Positions 45,430-54,209 of a DNA stretch of 64,000 bases are shown here, piece by piece. How positions within the stretch are numbered: the stretch's first letter is position 1; each line of letters begins with the position of its first letter. The stretch is from the NCBI RefSeq assembly GCF_014698145.1, contig NZ_JACJSM010000002.1, forward strand, positions 186,001-250,000. The letters run 5' to 3'. Origin of the DNA: Oscillatoria sp. FACHB-1406 (GTDB taxonomy: Bacteria > Cyanobacteriota > Cyanobacteriia > Cyanobacteriales > Spirulinaceae). The position numbers and the translations under genes were made by a program. Below the pieces are notes generated by a model. The model was not told where the DNA came from. It made no database searches and worked only from the letters and a program-made list of their open reading frames with translations.

Positions 45430-48315
45430 TTACATGACAGAAATGTCTGTCTTGACAATCATGTCGTTGTAATCGAAGTCGCCTCCTCCGGGAAGATCCT
45501 CAAATCCAAAGACATTATTTCCCAGCAAACGAATACGATCGACTTTATCAGCGTTAGCGCCAGAGTAAGCGAAGTAAACGGAGGGATCGTTAGATTTATC
45601 GACATCTAAAAGTTGCTCTACAGAACCGTTTGCAATCATAAACGGAGCAAAAATAGAGCCGCCCTGAAATACTGTGTCTATGGTTATCGTAGATTGGTTG
45701 GCAGTTTGTAAGTCGATCCCTGCAACACGATTTTTAATAGCGGCTTCGACATAACCTGAATCTCCTGGTTTTAGGAACGTTCCTGTCAATGGATCGGCGA
45801 TTGTGCCTTGATAGTCGATGACCTTATATAAGCCAACAGAGTTGTTGTAGGCAGCTTCTCTACTGACTGTAAAGCTAGCTTGAACTGTTTTGGTTGAATC
45901 AACACCGCTTAAATCGAGAACTTCACCCTGTTGCCGATCTTGAAGATTTGCACCTAACGGTAAGGGGGTATCCGTGGCTTGAATATTAACTACGAAATCT
46001 TTAAAGTCGCTACTGTTGCCATTGCCATCTTCCCAAGCCAGGGTGAAACTTCCTGTGCTAGAGGCTGTAATTTTTTGATTGGAGGCATTGGAGAATAAAA
46101 TGTCTGGATTGGATGCGTTTTTGTTACGAACACTATCTAAGGTGTCATTTTTAATCAGCAGGAACCTAAGATTATTGCCAGAGTCGAATTCTAATGACCG
46201 GTTCAAAGATTTTGGATCGAAGCCTTGGGGAACATTAGCAAGCATGGAAAAGATAACTTTGGCACGGCTTAGTGCAGCTTGAGCGTAACCCGTTTCGGTA
46301 GGAGCAATACCATCAATTGTTCCTCGAATATCATCAACAGTGAATACAGCTAACTCATTTACAGAGCTAGGTCTAGAATCTGAGATGGTAATTTGCAGTT
46401 TGGGTTTGTTGGCAGCACCACCTGAAATTCTGAAAATGTCATCGGCTATCCTAACCAGAGATGGCAATGTTGATGGTTCTGGGGTCGGGGTTGGAATGGG
46501 TTCTGGGGTCGGAGTTGGAACGGGATCTGGAGTCGGAGTTGTAATGGGATCTGGGGTCGGAGTTGTAATGGGATCTGGAGTCGGAGTTGGAACGGGATCT
46601 GGGGTTGGGGTGGGAATGGGATTTGGGGTTGGGATGATAACACTATCGTCGTCGCGGATGATGCCTGTAGCGGTAGCAGTGGCGAGCGTTGCTCGAATGG
46701 GATTGCTTAAGGTGACGGTGAATTCCTCATCGGGTTCGATCGTGGCATCGCCTCTGACGTTGAGGGTAATGGTGGCAGTGGCTTGATTGGCGGCAAACTC
46801 AATGCTGCCGGTGGTTGCGCCATCGAAGTCGGTAGCATTGGTGGGACTGCTGCCACTGCCAGCGACGGCATACTGGACGGAACTGGTGTCGCTGGTGTCG
46901 CCTGAGCGCGTGACGGTGAAGGTGAAAGGTGTGGTGTCAGTGTTACCTTCGGGACGATCGGCGTTGGTGGGGGCGATCGTCAAGCTAGGGGTTGTTGCAT
47001 CAATCTTCCATAGCTCTGTCCCAGTCCCAGTTCTGCTGCCACTCGTGAAGGTAGAAGCAGTGAACAGCAACCGATCGCCCAGGATAGTGAAATTTTCAGG
47101 GTTATTAGAGAAGATGTCGGAAACCAGTTGAGTCCCTGCTGTCGTGCCATCACTGACCCATAGCTCACTCCCAGCGCTAATGAATAGTTTGCCATCGAAG
47201 ACAGCAAGCTCCTCTATAATGCTGCCAAACGCGCCCGGTGTAATATCTTTCAGGAGTTGAGTCCCCGCCGCCGTGCCATCACTGAACCAGACTTCTCGCC
47301 CATAGGTGCCGTCGTTGGCGCTGAAAAACAGTTTGCCATTGAAGGCAGTTAAGTTTCTTGGACTGTAGATGCTAAATCCTGAAGAAATATTCTTAGTCAA
47401 TTGAGTTCCCGCCGCCGTGCCATCACTCACCCACACTTGTTCTCCATTCGTGCCGTCGTTGACGCTGAAGAATAGTTTGTCATTCACGACGGTTAAACTT
47501 TGTGGACCAGAACCGATGTTGCCGCCAGGTCGAATATCTTTGATCAATTGAGTCCCTGCTGTCGTGCCATCGGTCACCCACAGTTCATCACCAGTACCTT
47601 GCCACTCCCTAGCAGTGAAAAATAGTTTGTTACCGAGGATGGTGAAGTTCTCTGGACTAGAACTCCAAAAGCCAGTATGACCCCTCCAGGAAATATCCTT
47701 CAGGAGTTGAGTCCCAGCCACCGTGCCATCGGAAATCCACAACTCTCTTGCAGTTGTCGGGTCTTGTGCAGCAAAAATTAGTTTGCCATTGAAGACGGTC
47801 ATGCCCGTTGGACTAGAACCGTTGATGCCTGGAAAGATATCCTTGAACAGTTGAGTCCCAGCAGTTGTGCCATCGGTACTCCACAGTTCCCGCCCATTGA
47901 TGCCGTCATTCGCAGTAAAAAACAGCCTGCCGTTGAAAACAGTAAAGTTTGGTGGGTAGTTAATGAAATCTAATGAAGAACCAGTGCCCGGTCGAATATC
48001 CTTTAGGAGTTGAGTTCCAACATCCGTGCCATCTGTCACCCACAGTTCTTCACCAGTGCTGCCATCATCCGCCGTGAAAAACAGCCTGCCGTTGAAAGCA
48101 CAAAAGTCCTTTGGGTAAGAACTACCGACACCCGGATTGATGTCTTTGACCAATTGAGTTCCAACATCCGTGCTATCCGTCACCCACAGTTCATGCCCAG
48201 TGCCGCTTGCACGCGCACTGAAATACAGCTTGTCGTTGAAGACCGTAAGACCCTCTGGGGAGGAACTTCCAAATCCAGGGATGATGTCCTTAACTAATTG
48301 AGGTAGTGCAGGCAC
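45430..48315 (-). CDS. ELWxxDGT-repeat / Calx-beta / DUF4114 surface or secreted protein
   Basis: 961 residues from GTG 48315, selected because AGGAG lies 6 nt upstream; the longer TTG start at 48345 is less likely. About eight repeats of roughly 50 residues come first (xELWVTDGTxxGTQLxKDI, about 1-440), predicted beta-propeller-like blades. A Calx-beta domain follows (about 445-560, ending EPDEEFTVTLSNP...IRDDDS). A Thr/Pro-rich linker (TPTPDPVPTPTP) leads to a DUF4114 C-terminus (ending FEDLPGGGDFDYNDMIVKTD). No N-terminal signal is seen, which with Calx-beta and acidic motifs fits type I (ABC) secretion. It is probably calcium-binding and outside the cell. Confidence 0.88.
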   Translation of the reverse strand: MPALPQLVKDIIPGFGSSSPEGLTVFNDKLYFSARASGTGHELWVTDSTDVGTQLVKDINPGVGSSYPKDFCAFNGRLFFTADDGSTGEELWVTDGTDVGTQLLKDIRPGTGSSLDFINYPPNFTVFNGRLFFTANDGINGRELWSTDGTTAGTQLFKDIFPGINGSSPTGMTVFNGKLIFAAQDPTTARELWISDGTVAGTQLLKDISWRGHTGFWSSSPENFTILGNKLFFTAREWQGTGDELWVTDGTTAGTQLIKDIRPGGNIGSGPQSLTVVNDKLFFSVNDGTNGEQVWVSDGTAAGTQLTKNISSGFSIYSPRNLTAFNGKLFFSANDGTYGREVWFSDGTAAGTQLLKDITPGAFGSIIEELAVFDGKLFISAGSELWVSDGTTAGTQLVSDIFSNNPENFTILGDRLLFTASTFTSGSRTGTGTELWKIDATTPSLTIAPTNADRPEGNTDTTPFTFTVTRSGDTSDTSSVQYAVAGSGSSPTNATDFDGATTGSIEFAANQATATITLNVRGDATIEPDEEFTVTLSNPIRATLATATATGIIRDDDSVIIPTPNPIPTPTPDPVPTPTPDPITTPTPDPITTPTPDPVPTPTPEPIPTPTPEPSTLPSLVRIADDIFRISGGAANKPKLQITISDSRPSSVNELAVFTVDDIRGTIDGIAPTETGYAQAALSRAKVIFSMLANVPQGFDPKSLNRSLEFDSGNNLRFLLIKNDTLDSVRNKNASNPDILFSNASNQKITASSTGSFTLAWEDGNGNSSDFKDFVVNIQATDTPLPLGANLQDRQQGEVLDLSGVDSTKTVQASFTVSREAAYNNSVGLYKVIDYQGTIADPLTGTFLKPGDSGYVEAAIKNRVAGIDLQTANQSTITIDTVFQGGSIFAPFMIANGSVEQLLDVDKSNDPSVYFAYSGANADKVDRIRLLGNNVFGFEDLPGGGDFDYNDMIVKTDISVM

Positions 48316-48472
48316 AACAGTTCTCCTTTGCTCTATCGGTTTCAATTGTCATTACAACAGAACGCAAGAGGGAAAGTCACCCAACTCGCGTTGGGGATCG
48401 ATCGAAAAACTGGGTCTAAAAACCTGCCCATAAAAGTGCGGATTTTTATCCATCTCCAAATTGTTCCCCAAT

Positions 48473-49399
48473 TCAGGCAGGGCCATTACCATTATTGCGA
48501 GAATGCACCCGCGTTCCCGCCCATTGTAACTTCTCTCTCAAGGTTTGATAAAAAGAGTTTTGTTCGCGCAGAATAATGAATTTTGCCTGACAATCGGCAA
48601 TGCGAATATTAACCCGCTGTCCCGGCCAAATGGTAGTCGCGAGTACGCCGTCCGTCCAGAGTTTGGTGTTGACTTCACGATCGCCTAACGGACAAACTTC
48701 AATCGTTGCGCCGGGGGGTAAAATCAGCGAACGGATGGAAAGACTGAGGGGACAAATCGGCGTTACCGCGATCGCATCCATCCCCGCGTGCAAAATCGGG
48801 CCGCCCGCCGAAGCGTTGTAGCACGTCGATCCCGTGGGTGTAGAAACGATTAAACCATCCCCGTGGTAGCGATCGACCACATCGCCATCGACTTCCACTT
48901 CCAAAATCGAAGAGGGCATTCGGTCGAGACTGGCGGGTTTAACGCACATTTCATTCAGGCAAAGGATAGGATCGCTGGCGGTTTCCGGATGCGTGTGACT
49001 GCCTTCCACCAGTCGCGCTTGCAGCATCATGCGGCGCTGCACCGCATACAAATCCGACTCCAATCGCTCCCAAACGTGCGGCGTATCCTGAAAGTCTTCC
49101 GGCGATTCCGTGAGAAACCCTAAATGTCCGCCCACGTTCACGGCTAAGATCGGAATGCCTTCGGGGGCGAGATGTCGCGCTGCGGCGAGGGCAGCACCGT
49201 CGCCCCCCAAAACGATCGCGAGATCGAGCGGTTGCTGGGAAGAAGCCAAAAACACCGGGTAAGGGTTATCTTTAAAACCGCTCGGCCCCATCAAAACTCT
49301 GCTGCCGCGCGCTTCTAGCTCTTGGGCGCATCGTTCGGCTAGGGCTTTGCTGCTGGAACTTTCGGCTTTGTGAACGATAATAACGCGATCGAGGCGCAC
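48473..49399 (-). CDS. nadK: NAD kinase
   Basis: 308 residues, GTG start. It phosphorylates NAD+ to NADP+. The family motifs are clear: VLGGDGAALAAAR (GGDG), LAVNVGGHLGFLTE, CLNEMCVKP and the conserved DGLIVSTPTGSTCYNASAGGPI. The length is that of the bacterial/cyanobacterial enzymes. Cyanobacteria usually carry two NAD kinase paralogues; which one this is cannot be decided. It lies 257 bp upstream of, and divergent from, psbA. Confidence 0.95.
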   Translation of the reverse strand: MRLDRVIIVHKAESSSSKALAERCAQELEARGSRVLMGPSGFKDNPYPVFLASSQQPLDLAIVLGGDGAALAAARHLAPEGIPILAVNVGGHLGFLTESPEDFQDTPHVWERLESDLYAVQRRMMLQARLVEGSHTHPETASDPILCLNEMCVKPASLDRMPSSILEVEVDGDVVDRYHGDGLIVSTPTGSTCYNASAGGPILHAGMDAIAVTPICPLSLSIRSLILPPGATIEVCPLGDREVNTKLWTDGVLATTIWPGQRVNIRIADCQAKFIILREQNSFYQTLREKLQWAGTRVHSRNNGNGPA

Positions 49400-49568
49400 G
49401 GTGACAAGGCGGGTGGGTGGACGCTCTTCACTCTAGGGTTTGTCGAAGGGAAGTTGGCATCTCTGAATACTTTTTTCCGAATTCCCCTCAACCGAGGCCT
49501 CAAAATCGACTCTTCCCCATCTCCGGGACGCACCAAGCGGGGCTGAGAACAAATTTCCCCAATCCTGC

Positions 49569-49598
49569 TTGACATATTAATAGCTATATAGCTATATT
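49569..49598 (+). promoter_or_regulatory. psbA core promoter
   Basis: TTGACA at 49569-49574, an 18-bp spacer, then TATATT at 49593-49598. It is 59 bp upstream of the psbA ATG. A 16-nt palindrome occupies most of the spacer (see separate entry). Confidence 0.7.
49580..49595. promoter_or_regulatory. Palindromic operator candidate in the psbA promoter
   Basis: ATAGCTATATAGCTAT is a perfect 16-nt palindrome lying between the -35 and -10 boxes and touching the -10 box. A protein bound here would block RNA polymerase. No regulator gene is adjacent. Confidence 0.5.
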
Positions 49599-49656
49599 GT
49601 GAATGTCATGGTTAATCTTTGCCTTGAACATTCATTAACCTTGAGGTCTTTATAGA

Positions 49657-50739
49657 ATGACAACCACATATCAAACCGCCGTAAATCCGAACTTGTGGGA
49701 ACGGTTTTGCAACTGGATTACCAGCACCAGCAACCGCCTCTATATTGGTTGGTTTGGCGTACTGATGATTCCCACCGGCTTAACCGCCACCATTGTTTAC
49801 ATTTTGGCAATGATTGCCGCACCGCCCGTCGATCTCGATGGAATTCGCGAACCCGTCTCCGGTTCCTTGCTCTCGGGCAACAACATCATTACCGCCACCG
49901 TCGTTCCCAGTTCCGCCGCCATCGGCTTACATTTATACCCTTTGTGGGAAGCCTCTTCGATGGATGAGTGGCTTTACAACGGCGGTCCTTATCAACTCGT
50001 CGTCTTCCATTTCCTCATCGCCATCTATGCGTATTTAGGGCGGCAATGGGAATTAAGCTATCGCCTGGGAATGCGCCCTTGGATTTGCGTTGCCTACTCC
50101 GCGCCCGTCGCCGCAGCAACCGCAGTGCTATTGGTGTATCCCATCGGACAAGGCAGCTTCTCCGACGGCTTAATGCTCGGCATCTCCGGAACTTTCAACT
50201 TCATGATTGTTTTCCAAGCCGAACACAACATCCTCATGCACCCCTTCCATATGCTGGGCGTAGCGGGAGTTTTTGGCGGCGCGCTATTCGCAGCCATGCA
50301 CGGTTCCCTTGTCACCTCCAGTCTGGTGCGGGAAACCAGCGATAACGAGTCTACCAATGCCGGTTACAAGTTCGGGCAAGAGGAAGAAACCTATAATATC
50401 GTCGCCGCCCACGGCTACTTCGGACGATTGATTTTCCAATATGCGAGCTTTAACAACTCTCGATCCTTGCACTTTTTCCTCGCCGCTTGGCCCGTTGTTG
50501 GCATCTGGTTCGCCTCCCTGGGAATTGCAACGATGGCATTCAACTTGAATGGTTTCAACTTCAACCAATCGATTCTCGATACTCAAGGACGACCGATTAA
50601 TAGCTGGGCGGATATTCTCAACCGCGCTAACTTGGGGATTGAAGTGATTCACGAACGAAATGCTCACCAATTCCCGCTCGATTTAGCCTCCACCGAACAA
50701 CAGTCCGTCGCCTTAAGTGCGCCTGTTATTCGCGGCTAG
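49657..50739 (+). CDS. psbA: Photosystem II D1 protein, D1-prime form
   Basis: 360 residues: the D1 reaction-centre subunit carrying P680, pheophytin, QB and the manganese cluster. All key residues fall in place: Tyr161 (TyrZ), Asp170, Glu189, His190, His198, His215, Ser264, His332, Glu333, His337, Asp342 and Ala344 (processing site, followed by a 16-residue tail). Residue 130 is Gln, as in low-light forms. Residues 80, 158 and 286 are Ala, Leu and Ala: the three substitutions (G80A, F158L, T286A) reported as diagnostic of D1-prime, whose genes are silent in air and induced in low oxygen. Other departures from standard D1 ([37 protein letters not shown]) are also consistent with a specialised copy. 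A good promoter and a terminator flank it. Confidence 0.93.
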   Translation: MTTTYQTAVNPNLWERFCNWITSTSNRLYIGWFGVLMIPTGLTATIVYILAMIAAPPVDLDGIREPVSGSLLSGNNIITATVVPSSAAIGLHLYPLWEASSMDEWLYNGGPYQLVVFHFLIAIYAYLGRQWELSYRLGMRPWICVAYSAPVAAATAVLLVYPIGQGSFSDGLMLGISGTFNFMIVFQAEHNILMHPFHMLGVAGVFGGALFAAMHGSLVTSSLVRETSDNESTNAGYKFGQEEETYNIVAAHGYFGRLIFQYASFNNSRSLHFFLAAWPVVGIWFASLGIATMAFNLNGFNFNQSILDTQGRPINSWADILNRANLGIEVIHERNAHQFPLDLASTEQQSVALSAPVIRG

Positions 50740-50795
50740 GATGCGATCGCTAGAATTAGGATAATCTCTCTCTCAAATCAACTCAATTGCGCACC

Positions 50796-50834
50796 GCGCA
50801 ACCCAGTTTAAAAACTATGGGTTGCGCTTTTCTT
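50796..50834 (+). terminator. Rho-independent terminator of psbA
   Basis: Ten-bp arms GCGCAACCCA (50796-50805) and TGGGTTGCGC (50818-50827) followed by TTTTCTT, 57 bp after the psbA stop. Confidence 0.85.
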
Positions 50835-50855
50835 GTGATTCTTTGTTTTCAAGAC

Positions 50856-50967
50856 GTAGGGTGCGTTAGGCGCAAGTTCAATCTTGATAAAAAAGGTCGA
50901 TTTTTATCAGCGCCGTAACGCACCAACCTAGCTTATCGGTGCGTTACGCTTCACTAACGCACCCTAC
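50856..50967. repeat. Composite inverted-repeat element, copy B
   Basis: The outer ends GTAGGGTGCGTTAG and CTAACGCACCCTAC are a perfect 14-bp inverted repeat. Inside are GCGC-flanked sequence with a TGATAAAAA/TTTTTATCA hairpin, then GTAACGCACC and GGTGCGTTAC. Same plan as 10466-10580. Confidence 0.8.
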
Positions 50968-50977
50968 CTAAACCACT

Positions 50978-52096
50978 TTAATAACCCGATTGAGGGCGGG
51001 AAAAATGGCGATAAATTTGTTTTAAAGTTACATTTTGTAAGCCGTCTATAGCATTGATTTTATCAAGACTGCTTTGATTTTTTAGGCTATAGTTCTTTAA
51101 ATCATTCAGATCGATTTGATCGGGTGTATAAAAAAAGGCTCGGCGATGTAACGGCGGCACGCTTTCCGATTCAATAGCCAGCATAATATTTTGACTTTTG
51201 ACTATTTTATCATCTTCATCGTAGACAATTTCTAAGCAGAGGTGATAAACGTGGGTGATAAAACCAAAGTCACAACTTTGTGGAATGCTAGGGGGGAAAA
51301 TCAAGGATAAGGTGAAGCGATCGACATCGTTATGAGCGACGCATTGGGATATACTAAAAGTTTCTGTTACCAAACAGGGTGGAGTTGCAGGATCGCTAGT
51401 AATAGAATTAAGTTGAGATTGTAACTCTAGCGCTTCAAACTCCATCTCTTCTAAACTAACTTCATAGTCATAACTCGGTTGAACCGTGCGACTTCTTGTC
51501 ATGCTTTCTTCGGGGAGCGTTCTGGATGAAACGCTGGGTGCAGCACAGGGTACAGAATGCCTTTCCAGCAGACTTGCAAACTGCGGTATCCAACTATAAA
51601 GCGTCCAAGTTTTATAAAACTGAAACTCTGCTCGTTTTAAAAACGCAACTTGTTGACCGATATTGCGAACTTTTACATCTAAAACTGGATTTTTGCTCGT
51701 TCCGGCGAGGGAAATATCGACGATTTTAAGGATTGAATCGGGTTTAGGCTCTGAAATGCTAACAGAATTAATATTAATTTGATAACAACTCAACCAAGTT
51801 GCTACATCCCGCCAATCTTTCAGTTCGTTAGAGTTTCGCCCAGCTAAAATTTCAACATACCGATACAATCCTCGCGAAAGATCGACGCGCAAACCGCGAG
51901 TTTCTCGATTGAGTTCGGCGGCAATTTCTGGTGGGCTACACCCACACAATAATCCGCGCAAACACGCCGTTTCTAACAACGTCAGCGGCTTAACTTTATC
52001 GCAGTATTGGTGTTTGGCTTTGGCTAAGTCTCGATAAAGCTGTTCTAAATCCCACTGCTGTTTTGCTTGTTGAAAGGGTTCGGCAGAAGATCGCAT
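50978..52096 (-). CDS. Unknown protein with N-terminal HTH-like region
   Basis: 372 residues from ATG 52096 (MRSSAEPFQQ); a TTG at 52165 would extend it but is unlikely. Residues about 38-85 (LTLLETACLRGLLCG, PPEIAAELN, LSRGLYRYVEILAG) read as a helix-turn-helix of the kind found at the start of cyanobacterial signal-transduction and conflict-system proteins. The remaining 280 residues or so are mostly beta-rich with no motif I can name. It converges with psbA across a composite repeat, and lies 457 bp from the divergent ComFB cluster. Confidence 0.6.
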   Translation of the reverse strand: MRSSAEPFQQAKQQWDLEQLYRDLAKAKHQYCDKVKPLTLLETACLRGLLCGCSPPEIAAELNRETRGLRVDLSRGLYRYVEILAGRNSNELKDWRDVATWLSCYQININSVSISEPKPDSILKIVDISLAGTSKNPVLDVKVRNIGQQVAFLKRAEFQFYKTWTLYSWIPQFASLLERHSVPCAAPSVSSRTLPEESMTRSRTVQPSYDYEVSLEEMEFEALELQSQLNSITSDPATPPCLVTETFSISQCVAHNDVDRFTLSLIFPPSIPQSCDFGFITHVYHLCLEIVYDEDDKIVKSQNIMLAIESESVPPLHRRAFFYTPDQIDLNDLKNYSLKNQSSLDKINAIDGLQNVTLKQIYRHFSRPQSGY

Positions 52097-52553
52097 GGTT
52101 TCGATAGGTGAGTAAGGGCTGATGCAAAGATATAAAAGATTTTTTGAGTGCCTCGTTAACGACAAGGAAGAAAGTCAAAATTCCGAACTGAAAATATTTC
52201 CTTGAATAGAGAATATTTAGTTTGCACTTCGGACAGGCTTCCCGTACTCGGAAACGTCTCAATCGTAGCTCTCTGGCGGGGGTAGCCGAAGTGGTAAAAC
52301 CCGAACAGCAGGAGCGGGTTTCGCAACGATCGACTACACAAAAGTTTATAAACGCTAATTATGTAACATTATTGTTACACAACTTTCCGGAATGCGCTAG
52401 GTTGCATTGTAGCTACTGTCTGGAACTTTGCTAAGACTCTCCTAACAAACTTCCTAATACGGATTAGCAGCCAGTGGGAAAAGGCGATCGCTATGCTAGT
52501 TATAGGTTCGATAAAGACAACAAAGTTTCAGTTAGATTCTAGAAATATTCAGG
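52097..52553. other. Divergent promoter region before the ComFB cluster
   Basis: 457 bp between two divergent genes; no ORF of note. It contains the inverted repeat TGTAACA-TTAT-TGTTACA at 52362-52379, a tRNA-like but incomplete stretch near 52279-52325, and otherwise unremarkable sequence. Confidence 0.6.
52362..52379. promoter_or_regulatory. Inverted repeat TGTAACA-N4-TGTTACA
   Basis: Two perfect 7-bp arms around TTAT in the intergenic region between divergent genes, 175 bp before the GTG of the downstream cluster. It resembles an operator. The outer GTA/TAC spacing is N10, not the N8 of NtcA sites. Confidence 0.45.
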
Positions 52554-52763
52554 GTGAAACACATCGACATTCAAACCATCCTTAAAGAATCCCTAGCGAC
52601 CGGATATTTAACGATCGCGACAGAAAATAAACTGCGATCGCTGCTTAAACATCCCGTCAATGCTACCGAGCTTCAAGCCTTTTGGCAACTACAAGAGGCA
52701 GTAAGAAGGGGATTGGTTACGCAAGAATCAAAACAAGTTTTATGTAGTTTGGAGAGAAATTAA
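52554..52763 (+). CDS. Small helical protein upstream of ComFB
   Basis: 69 residues, GTG start. A single predicted helical domain (IQTILKESLATGYLTIATENKLRSLL, ELQAFWQLQEAVRRGLVTQES) with no known motif. It overlaps the next start by one base (TAATG), so it is translationally coupled to the ComFB gene. Similar short proteins paired with ComFB occur in other cyanobacteria as far as I recall, without assigned role. Confidence 0.7.
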   Translation: MKHIDIQTILKESLATGYLTIATENKLRSLLKHPVNATELQAFWQLQEAVRRGLVTQESKQVLCSLERN

Positions 52764-53086
52764 TGAAAGAGGAAATAGAGTCTAAAAACTTAAGCTATCG
52801 CAACGCTTTAGAGCCATTGGTAGAGACAGAAGTGCGATCGCAGATCGAAAAATTCTCATCTCAGAGGGTGGAGTATTTGCGTCCCGAAGAAGCGATCGCG
52901 TTTGCGCTCAATCGCTTGCCCCCATTATACGCCACAACAGCGGAAGGATGGGACGAACAACAATATCGCGCGATCGCTCAGTACGATTCTCACATCAAAA
53001 CTGCCGCGCGTTGGGGAATTGAGGTGGTGCAACGCAATCCTTACCGCATGGGTACGCCTCTAGAAAACCGATGTCAGGTGTCTTAA
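52763..53086 (+). CDS. ComFB-domain protein, putative cyclic-dinucleotide receptor
   Basis: 107 residues. It shows the late-competence ComFB pattern: NALEPLVETEVRSQIEKF, then VEYLRPEEAIAFALNRLPPLYATTAEGW and a C-terminal helix. In cyanobacteria ComFB-type proteins have been shown to bind c-di-GMP and/or c-di-AMP and to influence cell size, motility or competence. Binding residues cannot be assigned from sequence alone. It is followed on the same strand by two related small proteins and a VIT-vWA protein. Confidence 0.8.
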   Translation: MKEEIESKNLSYRNALEPLVETEVRSQIEKFSSQRVEYLRPEEAIAFALNRLPPLYATTAEGWDEQQYRAIAQYDSHIKTAARWGIEVVQRNPYRMGTPLENRCQVS

Positions 53087-53110
53087 TTCAACGATCGGAA
53101 GTCAAAAATT

Positions 53111-53653
53111 ATGACGAATGCAAGCGAAAAAGTTTACGAAGAAACGTACCAAGGTTACAAGCTTGAAATTCATCGAGTCTGTAAAATGACTCCCGATGGA
53201 ACGGGTGTTTATCATTACAAGGTAACAATCGATAACTGTGAATTACCGGGAGAGTTTGACGAATATTTTCATTTTCCTAACATTGCAGAAATGTTTTTTG
53301 AAGGCATGAATGTGGATTTTAAAGATCCCTCATTTGCAATGCTTAACGAGGTAGGTGAAAAAATGCCTACTGAAGAAGTTAAACAACTTTTGAGTGACGA
53401 TCTCAATCGTAATTATAAAGTCGAAAATATTCAAACGCCTCCCCAAGAGTCGCAGGCATTGAAAGCAGCAAGAGAGTATTGCGATCGCGCGATCGCAGAT
53501 CTCAAAGTTTTAGAAGAGCGCGGCGATGAAATGCTAGTTTTAAGACTTTCTGACGAAGAAGCCGAACTCTTACAGCGCGTACTTAAAGTCATTGGCGAAC
53601 GTCCTCAACTTTCCCTACAAGCCTTGCAAAAACGCCTAAATCTATTACGGTAA
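53111..53653 (+). CDS. Small unknown protein, paralogue of the next gene (member 1)
   Basis: 180 residues; not recognised. It starts with VYEETYQGYKLEIHRV and ends with REYCDRAIADLKVL...LRLSDEEAELLQRVLKV...LQALQKRLNLL; both ends are mirrored in the next gene, 67 bp downstream, while the middle is longer here. The N-terminal part is beta-rich, the C-terminal part a helical hairpin. It has no signal peptide and lies 24 bp after the ComFB stop. Confidence 0.7.
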   Translation: MTNASEKVYEETYQGYKLEIHRVCKMTPDGTGVYHYKVTIDNCELPGEFDEYFHFPNIAEMFFEGMNVDFKDPSFAMLNEVGEKMPTEEVKQLLSDDLNRNYKVENIQTPPQESQALKAAREYCDRAIADLKVLEERGDEMLVLRLSDEEAELLQRVLKVIGERPQLSLQALQKRLNLLR

Positions 53654-53720
53654 GAGCGCTGAAGCAGTCGGTAATAATGAGTTTTCTTGGACTTTTTAGT
53701 AAAGAAATGGGTTACAAACA

Positions 53721-54095
53721 ATGACTGGAACTATCATCGGTACAATTTACGAAGAAACTTACAAAGGTTACGCGATTGAAATAATAGCGAGTTGTTCGTC
53801 CGCGCCGGGAGGTCCCGTTCATTATTGGTGCAACTTTCGCGTTCAGCCGCTTGCTGCTAAGAAAGTTTTGGAGGGATTATCTCGCCCAGATCTCTGGTCT
53901 CCAGAACAATATGCGGCAACTTTAGTAGAAGCAAGGGCATATTGCGATCGCGAAATTGAAGAAGCCAAAAAGCTATCCCTAACCCTCTCCTACCGGGAAG
54001 CAAAAAACTTACAGCGTGCTTTAAAGCTTGCTGAGAAGCAAGATCGAGTTCCTATCTTGGACTTGCAAAAAAAGCTCGAATCTTTGTTGGAATAA
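53721..54095 (+). CDS. Small unknown protein, paralogue of the previous gene (member 2)
   Basis: 124 residues: IYEETYKGYAIEIIAS at the start, ARAYCDREIEEAKKLSLTLSYREAKNLQRALKLAEKQD...LDLQKKLESLL at the end. It aligns with the two ends of the 180-residue protein but lacks about 50 residues between them. This small paired family is specific to the locus as far as the window shows. It lies between the ComFB gene and the VIT-vWA gene. Confidence 0.7.
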   Translation: MTGTIIGTIYEETYKGYAIEIIASCSSAPGGPVHYWCNFRVQPLAAKKVLEGLSRPDLWSPEQYAATLVEARAYCDREIEEAKKLSLTLSYREAKNLQRALKLAEKQDRVPILDLQKKLESLLE

Positions 54096-54209
54096 TGGCG
54101 CGATCGCTGCCCGCTTAATAAAGCATTTTTACCTTGCATCAGGGACAATACCCCCCCTAAATTACCCGAATGAATTCCTTTTTCACCCCTTACACCGGAG
54201 CAAAATCTC

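Noticed and set aside
46340-46786. Glycine/valine-rich frame antisense to the surface-protein gene
   Set aside because: It is the complement of the Thr/Pro linker and Calx-beta coding DNA.
49657-50739. Chlorophyll f synthase or rogue D1
   Set aside because: Asp170, Glu189, His332, Glu333, His337, Asp342 and Ala344 are all present, so the manganese site is intact.
52279-52325. tRNA-like stretch GGGGGTAGCCGAAGTGGTAA with a CCCG/CGGG stem
   Set aside because: Only the D-arm-like part fits; no T-arm GGTTCRA or acceptor stem partner follows.
52362-52379. NtcA binding site
   Set aside because: The GTA and TAC halves are separated by 10 nt, not 8.
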